Assembly: GCA_018902385.1 (NCBI GenBank)
Contig: JABSSW010000020.1
Location: 565,546 to 629,545 of the forward strand
Length of the DNA: 64,000 bases
Reading direction: 5' to 3'
DNA from: Physcia stellaris
Taxonomy: Eukaryota > Ascomycota > Lecanoromycetes > Caliciales > Physciaceae
Positions 35,207-48,659 of this stretch are shown here, one piece after another. The notes below the pieces were generated by a model, which worked only from the letters and a program-made list of their open reading frames with translations, searched no databases and was not told the DNA's origin. Each line of letters opens with the position of its first letter. Position 1 is the stretch's first letter. The position numbers and the translations under genes were made by a program.

Positions 35207-36648
35207 GGTTATGAGCTCGGGTTCAGCGTATGCTGTGCTCGTGGCAATGATGAAAAAACTGCCTGGCAAGCAGTTCGGCCTGGCAAGCCGTGGATGTGTG
35301 TCCTTAGGGATTTGGGCCCTTCGTACAGCGGACTCGCACCCATTACCGCATCGCTCGACCACGGTACGGGCCATGAGGGCCAACGGCTTTGAGGAGGACT
35401 CACCGTTCGACCGCGCGTTAAGGCAGTAGTGAGGATCTACATCGGGCTCGACCACCAGCTCTGCGAGTGAGCAAACGGCTGTGAGGATTTATTACGGAAT
35501 CGACCACCATGCTCAACGAGTGAGCTAAACGGCAGTAGGAAGGCTCTACGACGTCCTGCATTGAAAGGAAACACGCCCTGCGTTGAGGCAGGAAGACTGG
35601 AGGATGCCAGTTCAATTCATCTACTCGACAATCGGTCACGTTCAGTCAAGTAAAACGACTACCTCAGTGACACGTCAACTGCCAGTTAGCTATGTTTCGA
35701 ATCAGCATATCTTATTGGCACTCGTCAATCGTCACTCGGTCGAAGCACCTAAAGTCGGTCGCCGCACGTGGCATCTTATCCATCTTTCGATTTAACAATT
35801 TCGTCTTGTTCAGCAACACGTCAAAGAAAGAGCTTAGGAACAAGGGCGATAACAAAGAGATAGAAGCGGTGAATATCACACGTCAAGAAGTCGAGGTTTA
35901 TTTGATGCAGGAAATGTCGACTTGCTCACTTTCAATTACTTTCAGATTTTCAATCTGATCGTGGATGATCTACATCGCATGTTCAATCTGAAATGTCGAA
36001 TTCATTTGACCTGCAGTCACGTCAAATCGAGTCGTTGTCTTCGCATACCTTCGGAATACGCAGTCTCAAATACGTTTTCAGAGTTCAAATCTCATTACAA
36101 ATTCGCATTACGTTTTGCCTCAATGCGACGATCTCACTTTTTTGCAAACGGCCAAATTCGAAATCTTCAGGATTTAATGCTCGCGAAAGTCTTTCGCAAA
36201 TTCTCGATCTCAATTCACGTTTTTCGATTCTCGAGATTTTTCATTCAACTTCAATCTGCAGACGCTGTCAAGAACATTTCGTCATCTGTTTGTCAAACAG
36301 TGACGATTCACATCGACCGCCTCGAGAACTGAAAGCAGGAAAATCCACGAATTTTCACTTTGAGAGAATCATTTAACGATTGAAGAAGTCGCAAAAGTTG
36401 TTTGTTTTCGAATCTCTCACTATTGACTTCTCCTCGAGAAAATCACTATTTGGGGAGTTCTAAATCGTGTTTATTTGTTGTTTCTATTCCTTTTCGCCCT
36501 GTCACTCATTTGGAAAATTATCTTTGGAGGAGTCAATATGTTGTTGTTCTATTTTTATTCATTTTCATTTCATCGACCATTTATTTCGCCTCACTTTGAG
36601 AAAGCTATTGACCTGAAGAAGTCAAAAGTTGTTGTTTGTTATTGTTTT
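35207..36648 (+). mobile_element. Possible interior of the truncated Copia-like element
   Basis: Normal-composition sequence following the primer site, with no recognisable gag or pol domain, as in a non-autonomous or degraded element. Two related stretches, about 36380-36410 and 36609-36640, share GAAGAAGTC..AAAAGTTGTTTGTT and form a direct repeat. Its extent and identity are inference from the adjoining LTR-like end. Confidence 0.4.
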
Positions 36649-37549
36649 ACAAGTAGGCCCGGAAGTTTTTTTTAAAAACTTTGTCGAGAACTCTTAGGGT
36701 TAGGGTCAAATCTGATAAGATTACGAAATCAGGGTCCCTTGCGATCTCATCGATTTCGCACCTTAATAGCTTCTAACCCAGTAAGTAAACCATACACTCG
36801 AAGGCTTGTTTTGAAGCACGAAGTGAGTACTATTCAAAGAATCAAAATATCGAAAATCGAGCGAGTGCGCATTGAGTTATGGTGGATATGGCATTGTTGC
36901 TTCGCAGGCGTTGTTGCGGAGTTGTTCTACAGGCACATTTCTAGCATGACCTTTCAAGCCCCAGAACTATTGCGATAATGAACCGATTTCTGTTATTTTT
37001 GCAGCATTGGAATGCGCTCATTCTGCTCTACAATCCTGGCTAGATAAGTGGAAATTATACTTGATTGCTGATTGACGCAGGTTGTAAATCAAATGCAACA
37101 ACAAACTACATTTTTGGTGGTTGGCCGCCAAGTAGACCCTGAGCTAGCTAAATCGGGAAAGAGTGCCGCAAATCTAACGAAGTCCATAACTGGGGGTCTC
37201 AAATGCCAGGCATGGAGTCTGAACTGCAGAAATTGCAGTCATTTGACCATATCTTCGAAGCATATCATGGTTCTCGATTGGGTATAGCGCAATAGGGTAT
37301 CAGGATAGATTTGCCCTGATATTGGCCATTCTGGATACTATGTACATATGCTGGTCCCAGAATTCTGACTGGCCTGGCCATCTGCGGCAGAGATATCGAG
37401 AATATGCCATACAAATCGGGCCTGTTTCTCCAGCGAGGTCTTCTGGCTTATTGCTCAAAAGCTCGAATCTGCAGTCTTTGCATCGGTGTATGCCTGCGGA
37501 AGTGATCGCCATGGAGGCATTCGGTGAGGCATTCATGTGAGGCATTTGT

Positions 37550-38885
37550 GAGGCATTCGGTGAGGCATTTGCTGAGGCATTTGGTGGAGCATTCGGTGGA
37601 GCATTTGATAAGGCATTTGGTGGAGGTCGATTCGGCCTGAAGAGGGCAATTCGTGGAGGTTATATCGACCATGGCATACTCTGAGTAAATCTTTCTTTTT
37701 TTGTTCCATTTATGCTCGTCTGCTTCGGTTTCAAATTCAACCAACTCGCTCCATTGCACTCCTCGTCGTCGTCAGAACGATTGTCAGAATCGATCGATTC
37801 GTCGGTCATATATGTATCGTCCGGACTCATCAGAATCGTCCGGCTCGTCTGGCCAAGCTGAATGCTTTTCCTTTCTATTCTTGTTGCCTCCGCTTTCACT
37901 CTTTTGGTTCGCCTTTTTTTCGCCCGCTTGATATCCTTTGCAAGTTGAGCTTCTTCGGGGTTGGGATATTGTGTGGAGGATCAAGTTTCCATCTCTTTTC
38001 TTTGCATCGCATTGCAGGCGTATTTCGTCAACGATTTGAGAAGAAAACGACTGCTATGTCTGACTATTTCCTCCCTCATATGCAAGCGAATTTTCTCCTC
38101 ATCGTTGGCTCGATGGGAGCCGTAGAAAGAGGAGAGTAATACTTTTGAATTTGCAATGAGCATAACCACTCCATACAGAACGCTCGACGGTCCAAGGTTG
38201 AAAACGAAAATGCTCTTAAACAAAGCCCTCCAGACAGTCCAAACCGATATTCGAGATCCGAAGAAAGTTCTCCATTGATTCGTATGATTTCAGATCGTTC
38301 CAATCGCCAAAGTATTGAAAGATCTGACCCTCCCAAGCTTCCTGATCCTTTGCAGCAGTTTTTGCTGTGATTCCATTTGAGAACGCGTATGTGTATTAAC
38401 CTTGAAACATCGAATGCAACGTCAAACATGGGACGTGCTTTAGTCATTGGATCCTGAATAATTTGGCTGTGGGACCGATAGATTCCATTTTTCTATCCAA
38501 CGTCATTTTTCCATTTCGGCCATTGATTGTGTAGTGCGTCTCGAAACTCGACGGGTGTTTGAGGTGTAACAGTCATTGAATGACATTCGTAGGGAGCGCT
38601 GATTTATTGGATCGATGCAGCAGCAGAAGTAAAGGTAGACGTAGAAGTAGGTCTAACGTTTCTGAGAACGTTTCTCTCGCTCTTTGGCATGGCGATTTGC
38701 TGCACCACGCGAACGTATGTAGTAGGAAGGCCTAAATCCAACGTCAGCTGCATGATTTTTGGGATTCGTTGCAAGCTGAAACTGGTTGAGTTGATATGGA
38801 GCTGAAGTTGATGTTGTTGCACAAGATTTGGATCATCGATTAGCGAATCCATCAATTTGTATGCGATCAAAACTCCGCATTTCAA
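37550..38885 (-). pseudogene. Unidentified gene fragment, left palindrome arm
   Basis: The inverted counterpart of the right-arm fragment. It is seen in minus frames 38604-38885 (MKCGVLIAYKLMDS start, shared with the right arm), 38076-38447, 37981-38223 and 37660-37899. It breaks at different places from the right copy, so the two arms have diverged independently. Confidence 0.45.
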
Positions 38886-40377
38886 TAACTCGATGCGCCC
38901 ACGTCAGAATTTAACAAACACAGTATTGATTCAATCATTAAATAACAACTTTGACTACATAAACAAAATCATATCAAGTTCTTGGTTTGTGCAATGTGCG
39001 AAAAAGTTGCACCAAAACTTTGATGTTCTTCGCCAAGATTGGTCTAACCCAACAGGAAGTAAACTTTGTAGAGGAAACGATAGATATTTTTTTTTATAGG
39101 TTGTGTTCTATTTCGTCGTTTAAAAATTTTAAAACAAAAATCATGTTTGTTTGTTTTGTAATAAAATTTCTATTTTAATAAATTGAATAATTTCATTTTT
39201 AATATCGTATTGACAACAAAAATGAATTTTTTTAAAATTCGACGATATTATTTAATTTTTCAAATTTGAATTCAAAAGTATTTTTGAACAATTATCATTT
39301 TTTTCAATTTTTTTAAAATTGAAAAATTTAAATTTTCATCGATTAACGTCATTTTAATAATATTTCTGTTACAATTTATATCGATTTCGAATTTATTTAA
39401 ATTGATACGAATAATTTTTCAAATTTTCAAAAATTTCGAAATTTAAATCATTGAATTACAAATCAAAAACAGCTTAAATAATAAATTATATTATATGTAA
39501 ATATAAATAATATAATTTTTCGAATAATTAAATACGTAATTTTATATTTTTTTGTTTAATTTCAATTTAAACGATCAAATCATTTTAAAATTTTTGAATT
39601 GAAATCGAAATGATCAAAATTCTTTACAAATAAAATCATTGAAAAATCGTTTCGAATCATTACAAAAATATTCGATTTCAAACGACTGAAACATGGATCA
39701 TTTTAACGATTTTTCATGTTTTTCATCATCGTAAAAATTAAACGTTTTTCGAAATTTTTTCAAAAATCACGTCATCAAAATTTTTGCGCCATTCATATTA
39801 ATTTCACGATTTTTTTCGATCAATCGTCACTAAAAATAATAAAAAAGGATGTTTGAACTTTTGATAAAACGTTTCAAATACAAATGTTCAATTTTTTCGT
39901 AAATTGACGATTGTTCTTTTTGAAAATCAAATCTGCTAAACCGTCGAATCGTTTTTTCATTTTGTTTCGTCATTTAACATATTGTGTAACGATCATTTTT
40001 TTCGATTTTCGATCAATTACGAGTTAAACAATTTATCATTCGTTTTTTGTATCAATGAATTATCGATATCAAATAAACCCAAAAAAATAAATAAATAAAA
40101 TTTGCTTTAAACATTTAATATCGAATTGCTTGAAAATTTATCAATAGAACACAACCTATAAAAAAATATCTATCGTTTCCTCTACAAAAAGTTTACTTCC
40201 TTATTGGGTTAGACCAATCTTGGCGAAGAACATCAAAGTTTTGTGCAACTTTTTCACATTGCACACCAACCAAGAACTTGATATGATTTTTGTTTATGTA
40301 GTCAAAGTTGTAGAGTTTAATGAGGGGAATCCAATACTGTAACGTTTGTTAAATTCTGACGTGGGCGCATCGAGTTA

Positions 40378-42000
40378 TTGAAATGCGGAGTTTTGATCGC
40401 ATACAAATTGATGGATTCGGGGTTCGATGATCCAAACACCAACAACAACATCAACTTCAACTCCATATCAACTCAACCACGAGAATTTCAACGAATCCCA
40501 ACAAATCATGCAGCTGACGTTGGATTTAGGCCTTCCTACTACGGCGCGTTCGCGTGGTGCAGCAAATCGCCATGCCAAAGAGCGAGAGAAACGGGGTGCT
40601 CTCCAGAAACTTTCCTACTTCTACGTCTACCTTTACTTCTGCTGCTGCATCGATCGAAATCAGCGCTCTTTACGAATGTCATTCAATGACTGTTACACCT
40701 CAAACACCCGTCGAGTTTCGAGAGCCTCACTACACAATCAATGGCCGAAATGGAATGACGTTGGATAGACAAGAGCCTGAATCTATCCGGTCCCACAGCC
40801 AGCTATTATTCAGGATCCAATTGACTAAAGCACGTCCCATGTTTGACGTTGCATTCGATGTTTCAAAGGTTAAGACACATACGCGTTCTCAAGTGGAATC
40901 ACAGCAAAAACTGCTGCAAAAGGATCAGGAAGCTTGGGAGGTCAGATCTTTCAATACTTTTGGCGATTGGAACGATCTGAAATCATACGAATCAATGGAG
41001 AACTTTCTTCGATCTCGAATATCGGTTAGGACTGTCTGGAGGGGCTTTGTTTCAAGAGCATTTTCGTTTTCAACCTTGGACGGAGCGTTCTGTATGGAGT
41101 GGTTATGCTCATTGCAAATTCAAGAAGTATTACTCTCCTCTTTCTACGGCTGTTCGAGCCAACGATGAGGAGAAAATTCGCTTGCATATGAGGGAGGAAA
41201 TAGTCAGACATAGCAGTCGTTTTCTTCTCAAATCGTTGACGAAATACGCCTGCAATGCGATGCAAAGAAAGAGATGGAAACTTGATCCTCCACACAATAT
41301 CCCAACCCCGAAGAAGCTCAACTTGCAAAGGATATCAAGCGGGCGAAAAAGGCGAACGAAAGAGTGAAAGCGGAGGCAACAAGAATAGAAAGGGAAAAGC
41401 ATTCAGCTTGCCAGACGAGCCGGACGATTCTGATGAGTCGGACGATACATATATGACCGACGAATCGATCGATTCTGACAATCGTTCTGACGACGACGAG
41501 GGAGTGCAATGGAGCGAGTTGGTTGAATTGAGAACCGAAGCAGACGAGCATAAATGAAGCACGAAAAAGCAGAGCTTTACTCGAGTATGCCATGGTCGAT
41601 ATAACCTCCACGAATTGCCCTCTTCAGGCCGAATCGACCTCCACCAAATGCCTTATCAAATGCTCCACCGAATGCTCCACCAAATGCCTCAGCAAATGCC
41701 TCACCGAATGCCTCACCGAATGCCTCACCGAATGCCTCACCGAATGCCTCCATGCGCGGATCACTTCCGCAGGCATACACCGATGCAAAGACTGCAGATT
41801 CGAGCTTTTTCAAGCCTTAATAAGCCAGAAGACCTCGCTGGAGAAACAGGCCCGATTTGTATGGCATATTCTCGATATCTCTGCCGCAGATGGCCAGGCC
41901 AGTCAGAATTCTGGGACCAGCATATGTACATAGTATCCAGAATGGCCAATATCAAAAAAAATCTATCCTGATACCCTATTGCGCTATACCCAATCGAGAA
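40378..42000 (+). pseudogene. Unidentified gene fragment, right palindrome arm
   Basis: Overlapping frames (40378-40689, 40427-40768, 40554-41168, 41047-41367, 41255-41557) join into what looks like one protein broken by indels. It has Ser/Thr- and Asn-rich starts, a stretch KARPMFDVAFDVSK, then GDWNDLKSYESMENFL, a basic helix EEKIRLHMREEIVRHSSRF, and an acidic tail with DESIDSDNRSDDDE. A 12-bp repeat follows at about 41645-41755. I recognise no domain. It could be a captured host gene or the coding part of an unknown transposon. Frames differ between arms, so both copies have decayed. Confidence 0.45.
41645..41755. repeat. 12-bp minisatellite in palindrome arm
   Basis: Repeated units close to CCTCACCGAATG, with variants CCTCAGCAAATG and CTCCACCGAATG. 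The same repeat, with fewer or different units, lies in the left arm near 37510-37620. In coding terms it would give Pro-Asn-Ala-Ser or Gly-Glu-Ala-Phe repeats depending on strand. Confidence 0.8.
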
Positions 42001-42622
42001 CCATGATATGCTTCGAAGATATGGTCAAATGACTGCAATTTCTGCAGTTCAGACTCCATGCCTGGCATTGAGACCCCCCAGTTATGGACTTCAGATTTGC
42101 GGCACTCTTTCCCGATTTAGCTAGCTCAGGGTCTACTTGGCGGCCAACCACCAAAAATGTAGTTTGTTGTTGCAGTTGATTTACAACCTGCACATCAATC
42201 AGCAATCAAGTATAATTTCCACTTATCTAGCCAGGATTGTAGAGCAGAATGAGCGCATTCCAATGCTGCAAAAATAACAGAAATCGGTTCATTATCGCAA
42301 TAGTTCTGGGGCTTGAAAGGTCATGCTAGAAATGTGCCTGTAGAACAACTCCGCAACAACGCCTGCGAAGCAACAATGCCATATCCACCATAACTCAATG
42401 CGCACTCGCTCGATTTTCGATATTTTTGATTCTTTGAATAGTACTCACTTCGTGCTTCAAAACAAGCCTTCGAGTGTATGGTTTACTTACTGGGTTAAGA
42501 AGCTATTAAGGTGCGAAATCGATGAGATCGCAAGGGACCCTGATTTCGTAATCTTATCAGATTTGACCCTAACCCTAAGAGTTCTCGACAAAGTTTTTAA
42601 AAAAACTTCCGGGCCTACTTGT

Positions 42623-43035
42623 TAAAAATAATATAGTTTAATGAATTATTGACATCAAAAATGTATAATTTGAAATGTAATATATTGATTTACAAGTTTG
42701 TTATGAATTTTTTCAAAAATTTCATGCAAAGTTTTAGAATTAAACTGCAATTCTAACAGCATTCGAAAATTTTTACATTTGAATAATTCGCGAACAAAGT
42801 TGTTAATTATTCAACAATCGATTTTATGATTATTTTTTACATTTGTTTTATTATACGATTATTTTCATGTATTGGTAAATTGAAAATGAAGTTTTCGTCG
42901 ATTGCGCATAGAGATGAAATCGATTAAACAAACGTTTTTCATTTTTTTGAAATTCGATGTCGAATTTTTTCTTTATCGAAATTCGAAATTTCAAATATCA
43001 ATCAACGCACGATTTTGTTTACACATCATTGTTTG
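42623..43035. other. AT-rich stretch between palindrome and Gypsy element
   Basis: Low-complexity AT-rich sequence without recognisable features. It ends with GTTTG, the target duplication of the next element. Confidence 0.6.
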
Positions 43036-43274
43036 TGTTACGAAAGATGTTTGACAAATAGATTTGACAAATAAATAATGACATATGATAAATAATTAAA
43101 CAAATATGTTTAAATCGAATTATGTTTTAATTCTCTGACGAAATTAACGTGATTTGAAATTTGACGTTCGCACATTGTTTGCAATTTCATCATCGTGTAT
43201 TTACTTGTTTTTGCAAACTTATTGTTTTCGTTTAACTAATCAATAATACGTTTATTCAAACACGACTCATGATA
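43036..43274 (+). repeat. Gypsy 5' LTR
   Basis: Matches 49489-49725 with scattered transitions. Its start TGTTA is kept, and the end reads TGATA instead of a usual TAACA or TGACA. Confidence 0.85.
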
Positions 43275-45021
43275 TTACAATAAATTTTCATTTTTATCGC
43301 TCGTCGAAATACGCGAGCGTTCAAAAATAAAATTTCAAATCGATCAAATTTTTTGACGAGATAAACGACGAAAAGTTTTTGATCAAACAAACGATTTGAA
43401 AATTTTTTTGACGAAACAACGACGAAGTTTTCGACGATAAAAACGAAAATTGATTCGATTAATTTTTTTTTTATCATTTTCAATTTTTTATTTTCAGTTA
43501 TGACTCGAAATCATCACGAAACAATTTTTTCGAATTTTTTATTTCGATGAAACAACGTTTCAAAACGTTACGCATCAACGTTGAATCGTATGTTGCATAA
43601 AATTAACGACAATTTTTTTGACAAAAGTTTCGTTAATCAATTCAAACGTCGTCGATTTGTATTAACGATCAAATTCATAAAAATGAAAAATGAAAAAATC
43701 ATTCATTTTTTGAATATCGTTATCATCGATCAGTTGAAATGATAAATCAATCATAAAATCGTCGATTTTTTAAAAAAAATTGATCGATTACGTATCGATC
43801 GTGACAATTATTTGAACGTTTTGATTCAATATCAGAATTTGTACAATATTGTCAACGTCGATCGTGACGAATTGATCAATACGAATATCGAATTAAATGA
43901 AATTCGTTGAAAATTGAATATTTTGAAAAGCGAATACGAAAAACAACGTGATTTACTTTTGATCAAGCAAAAGAATTACATTCTTTTGAAGAAAAATCAC
44001 GACGTCTTGCTAGTCACGACTCGCGATCGTGCACGAAGTCTCGACATCGATGATGAAAAAAGCGACGATGAAATCAGCGTAATTAATTTCTCTCAAAAGA
44101 ACAAACGACGTTTCAAAACACATTCAAATTCTTTTAAGTTCATCGATGAAATAGAATTTATTTGACGTGTTTGAAAGACAAAGATACACGATAAAATGAC
44201 GATCAATGTTGATCATTACGACACGATCATAATCGCAATCATTATCGTGATTGATTGAATTGAAAATGATGTCGATAATCACATACAATCGATCGATTCG
44301 TAATATTGATATTAATCATTTCAAAATTTGACATATGATGTTGAAATTTTGAACATTATTTACGAAAATTCTGATTTCAAACGCAATATGCGTAATCAAT
44401 TTCGAACATTGATCATGAACATTCAAAATTTTCAATTTTTTATTTCATTTTTTTTCGTTTTAGCAATTCAATTGATTATAACGAAATCATCAAAATCGAA
44501 AAATTGATAAACAAGATTTTTGAAATTTGAAAAAAACGATGAATATATATTCACGTGAATTTATCACGTTCGATGAAATTCGAATCATTTTGCAACAAAT
44601 ATACAATCGACAATCGAATTTTCGAAAAAAAAAAATCGCGACACGTCAATAACGTTTTGAATTGTTTTAATTCAAATCAATTTTTGTCGTTTCGATTTCG
44701 ATGTTTTTTACGAAATTTGTCATCTCGATTTTTTCGTGAAATTTACAATTCATTTTTATTTCAACGTTGAAATCAAAATTCGTGATTCGATGATCGACAA
44801 ATTGATCGTCACAAACAAATGTTTACATATAACGAATTGAATCACGTTTGAAAAAAATGTTCGAACGATCACAAACATCAAAAACGTCATTGACACAAAA
44901 TGCAAATATCGTACATAAATTTAATCGTCGAATCGAATGATTTTGATTCGAAAAATTAACAATTCACATCAAAAACGCGATTGATGAATGTTTAAAAATT
45001 TTTTTTATTCACAACGATGAT

Positions 45022-45216
45022 TTGTTTGATTTTTTCATCAAACGATTTTTAATCATCAATTGTACGTTATCATTCAACGATAATAAACATAAATTAGAAA
45101 TTTTAATAGACATTGATGCAATTGATTATGATTCATTGATAAAAAATCGCGCAATTTGTATGCAACATGTTGAACATGAAATTCGTATTTTTATTGAAAT
45201 CGAAATCATTGATTGA
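45022..45216 (+). pseudogene. Gypsy protease fragment
   Basis: Reads HKLEILIDIDAIDYDSLI. In fungal Gypsy elements the same stretch is HKLEILIDTGATGYSFI-like, with the catalytic DTG. Here Thr is Ile and Gly is Asp, exactly the C-to-T (before T) and G-to-A (after G) changes seen throughout the block. The active site is therefore lost. Confidence 0.75.
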
Positions 45217-47028
45217 ATTCGACGATCGTCAAATTTTTTCAATAATTCACGTCATATATTTTAAATTAACGATAGAATTGCATTTCGAGTTGATCGTTTC
45301 TTTGTTAATCATCGATTTAAATAATCATTCGATAATTTTAAAAAAATCGTGAATGAACAAACATGAAATCATATTTGACATGATTTACGATAAATTGATT
45401 TTCAAATCGTCTAGATGCAATCATCATGACAGTATATTCAATCAGATTGTTCAGATTCGACGTTTGAAAATTCTCAAATCAAATCGTCGATAAGATGTAT
45501 TTAACTGACGTCGTGATATCGTATTATCGCAAAAAAACAGCTCGAAACATATAGCGATGTTAAAATCTCGATATATCATTTTGTTTCGTTTCAAAATCAA
45601 GTTTTTGTTTTTTACAGTTGAAAATGAATCAAATGTATTTGATTCGAAATGTTTCGAATATTCAATTCATTCGAACGTCGACGACGATGACGAGTCGTCA
45701 ATTATCGAATCAAATGATTCAAACATGATATCACAACAGTTACGAAAACGACATTCATCAAAAAAAAAACTTGAAAAAGCAACGCAATAAACGTTGAAAA
45801 ATCAAAAACAACAATTCGAAATTTTTCATCATCGAGATCAATTCAAACGATTCAATGAATATCGCGATAATTGATGCAATTTTTTTTGTTTATTTGTCGA
45901 TTTCAAAAAATAAAAAACAAAAAATGCAATGTTTTTTATTACGATCAATCAAATCGATTTCGCGCTCAAAACATTGCGAACAAATTTTGAATCGTTGAAA
46001 ATTGTTGTCATGATCAAAGAAATTCTGAAACACGAACAAATCAAATCGATTTTTGAACGCATAATGAAAAAAATACTCAAATATTTCAAACATTTGTCAA
46101 AAATATTCGATTTTCAAAAACAATTGAATTGTCATCGCATCGATTTTACGATCACAAAATCGAATTTTTAAACGATAACAATTCATTGTTTCGAAACAAA
46201 ATATATTTTCTGTTCGAATTCAAATTTCAGAAATTCAAAAAATATTTGAAAAATAATTTTCAAAAAAAAAAATTTTATCGTATTCAATTAAATTGCATAC
46301 GTTTCGTTCGTTTTATTTGCAATTAAGTCGAACAATCAATTGCGTTTGTGTGTGAATTATCGACGATTTAATCACATCACGAAACGCAATCGATATTTCA
46401 TTTTTTTAATCGAAAAACTTTAGTCAAAATGCAAAATTGCAAATATTTGATCAAACTGAATATTATATCGATTTTCAACAAATTTCGAATGAAAGCGAGA
46501 AAAATGAAATTCATCACGTTCGTTATTTTCATGAAATCATACAAATATCGAGTGTTATTTTTCGAATTGATCAACGAATTCGCGAATTGACAACATTACA
46601 TTTAACGATTTGTTATTCAATTTTTAAACGATTTCTGTCAAATTTATTTAAATGATATTTTCATTTACAACAAATTCAAAAAGAAGCACATCGTTCACGT
46701 TCGTAAAATATTGAAAAGACTCAAAAAATCGAATTAAAATGAATATTGAGAAATGCGAATTTTTCAAAAAAAAATGACATTTTTGAACGTCATATTATCG
46801 ATAGATGATCTTCGCATGAATTCGAAAAAAATAAAAATCATTGTCAATTGAAAACGTTTTACGAATTTGAAGAAAATACAAATTTTCGTGAATTTCGTCA
46901 ATTTTTACAGACGATTCATTCGTGATTTTTCGAAAAAAATTCGAGTTTTCATTCGAATGATCAAAAAACTTGTGAATTTCGAATGAATTGAAAAAATCGA
47001 AAAAATTTTCAATTTTTTCAAAAAAACA

Positions 47029-47250
47029 ATGACGAAAATTTTCATATTACGACATTACGATCGAACAAAACAAATCATTTTGAAAATCGATTTTTTTGAT
47101 TACGTCAATGCAAAAATATTATTTCAATACAACGACGAAAAAATGTTGCATTTCGTTGTTTTTTACAATCGCAACATGATTTCAATCGAATGCAATTACG
47201 AAATTTATAACAAAAAATTATTAATCATTATTCGTTGTTTAAAACATTGA
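47029..47250 (+). pseudogene. Gypsy RT/RNase H fragment
   Basis: The LRHYDRTKQIILKIDFFDYV stretch and the later ECNYEIYNKKLLIIIRCLKH match the start and the catalytic-Glu helix of Gypsy RNase H (LETDASDYAIG..., ECNYEIYDKELLAIV). The Asp of DASDY is kept, but the following Gly region is changed. RT remnants precede it in broken frames from about 46300. Confidence 0.8.
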
Positions 47251-47819
47251 CGTTTTGAATTCGAAAACATCGAAAAATCGATCAAAATTTTCATCGATCA
47301 CAAAAAACTGAAAATTTTCATGACGTCAAAAAAATTCATTTTTCGTCAAATTCGTTGAACAGAAATTTTTTCGAAATTCAACATTGTCATTCAATTTCAA
47401 TTCGAAATTCAAAACGTCAAAACAAATGTTTTGATTCGTATGTTTGATTTTCGATTCAAAAACGAAATTGATGAACGACATCAATATCGAAAACAAATAT
47501 TGTTCATTTTCGAACGATTCGAAATTCACGCGATGAAAATTGACGAATTTATTTACGAACGAGTTTTGATTGTCAATAAAATTGACGATGATTGCACGAC
47601 GTATCGTGAAATTATCGAACAAAATTTCATTTCAATGAACGAAATCGATTTACGAAATTGCAATGAAAAAAACGATGTTTTATATCGAAATGATCGATTA
47701 TGAATGTCTGTCGACGTTTTTTTACTCGTTGATTTTTTCAAAAAAATTCATGAATTTTCGATTTCGAAACATTCAAATTTTAATCGTATGAAAAATTTTA
47801 TACGTCGCGATTATTATTG

Positions 47820-48659
47820 ATTCAACATACGCAAATTCGTTCGTCGATACGTACGCAATTGTTATGAATGTCAACGTACGAAAATTTTCAAAAATCGAAA
47901 AAATGATTTATTCATTTTTTGATCATTTTTTTGCAACGTTGAATCGACATATTCATGAATTTTATTATCGAATTGTTCGACGTTTACGATCATAACGTCA
48001 TTTGCACGATAATCGACAAATTTAATAAAAAACGTCATTACGTGTTTTGCATCGTTAACGATGAAAATACAAATACGAAAATCACGATCAAAATATTTAT
48101 CAATTACGTGTTTCGTACGCATAAATTATTTTTTTTTATAACGTCAAATCGAAAATCTCAATTCATATCATTTGTTTGACAAACATTTTGCAAAATTCTC
48201 GATATCAAATGTAAATTTTTCATCGTTTTTCATTCAAAAATCGATAAACAAATCGAAAAAATCAATCAAAATATCGAAAAACAATTGCGACAATATTGCA
48301 ATTACATGCAAAACGATTGAAACGTTTGATTATTCATGATCGAATTTGCAAACAACAACGCGATATTTGCAACAACAAAATTATCATCATTTTTCATCAA
48401 TAAAAATTTTCATTTTCGTATGAAGTTTTTCATCAAATTTTATTTCGTATGTTACAACGAGAAAGCGATTTTTGATCGTCAAAACAAAAAATATCATCGA
48501 CACGATGCAAAATATTTTCAATTACGTACGAAATCATGCAAAAATAATTCAAAAACGTATGACAATTCAAATCAACAAACATCGAAAAATCGTGAAATAC
48601 GTCGAAAAAAATTTCGTTTTTTTGAATCGACGAAACATCAAAACGATCAAATCATTTGA
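47820..48659 (+). pseudogene. Gypsy integrase fragments
   Basis: A zinc-binding C-x2-C (NCYECQRTK, near 47855) precedes MNFIIELFDVYDHNVICTII at 47955 and SNRKSQFISFV near 48147. These correspond to the first-Asp strand and the second-Asp box (SDRGxQFxS) of the catalytic core. A frame at 48336 (FANNNAIFATTKLSSFF) matches the region after the catalytic Glu. Asp of the second box has become Asn. The enzyme is dead. Confidence 0.8.

Larger units (their letters stand above)
36649..42622. repeat. 6-kb palindrome: two 2.47-kb inverted arms around a 1.0-kb AT-rich core
   Basis: Left arm 36649-39111 and right arm 40144-42622 are inverted copies, from ACAAGTAGGCCCGG at one edge to CCGGGCCTACTTGT at the other. 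They differ by scattered substitutions and small indels, so this is unlikely to be a simple read-through hairpin artefact. The arms have normal composition, but the core (39112-40143) is AT-rich, as are the flanks beyond the right arm. Each arm carries a TTAGGGTTAGGGT telomere-like motif about 45 bp from its outer end. I see no target duplication. Each arm holds fragments of the same unidentified coding sequence, pointing outward. Confidence 0.9.

Noticed and set aside
36690-36710. TTAGGGTTAGGGT taken as a true internal telomere
   Set aside because: Only two units; too short to claim telomere origin, kept only as a remark on the palindrome.
40540-40640. Possible bZIP basic region (ANRHAKEREKRG) in the right palindrome arm
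   Set aside because: Spacing does not match the bZIP signature, no leucine heptads follow, and the frame is not the one shared best with the left arm.
41577-41813. Repeat protein GEAFGEAF on the minus strand
   Set aside because: Product of the 12-bp minisatellite read backwards; the more protein-like frames run on the other strand.
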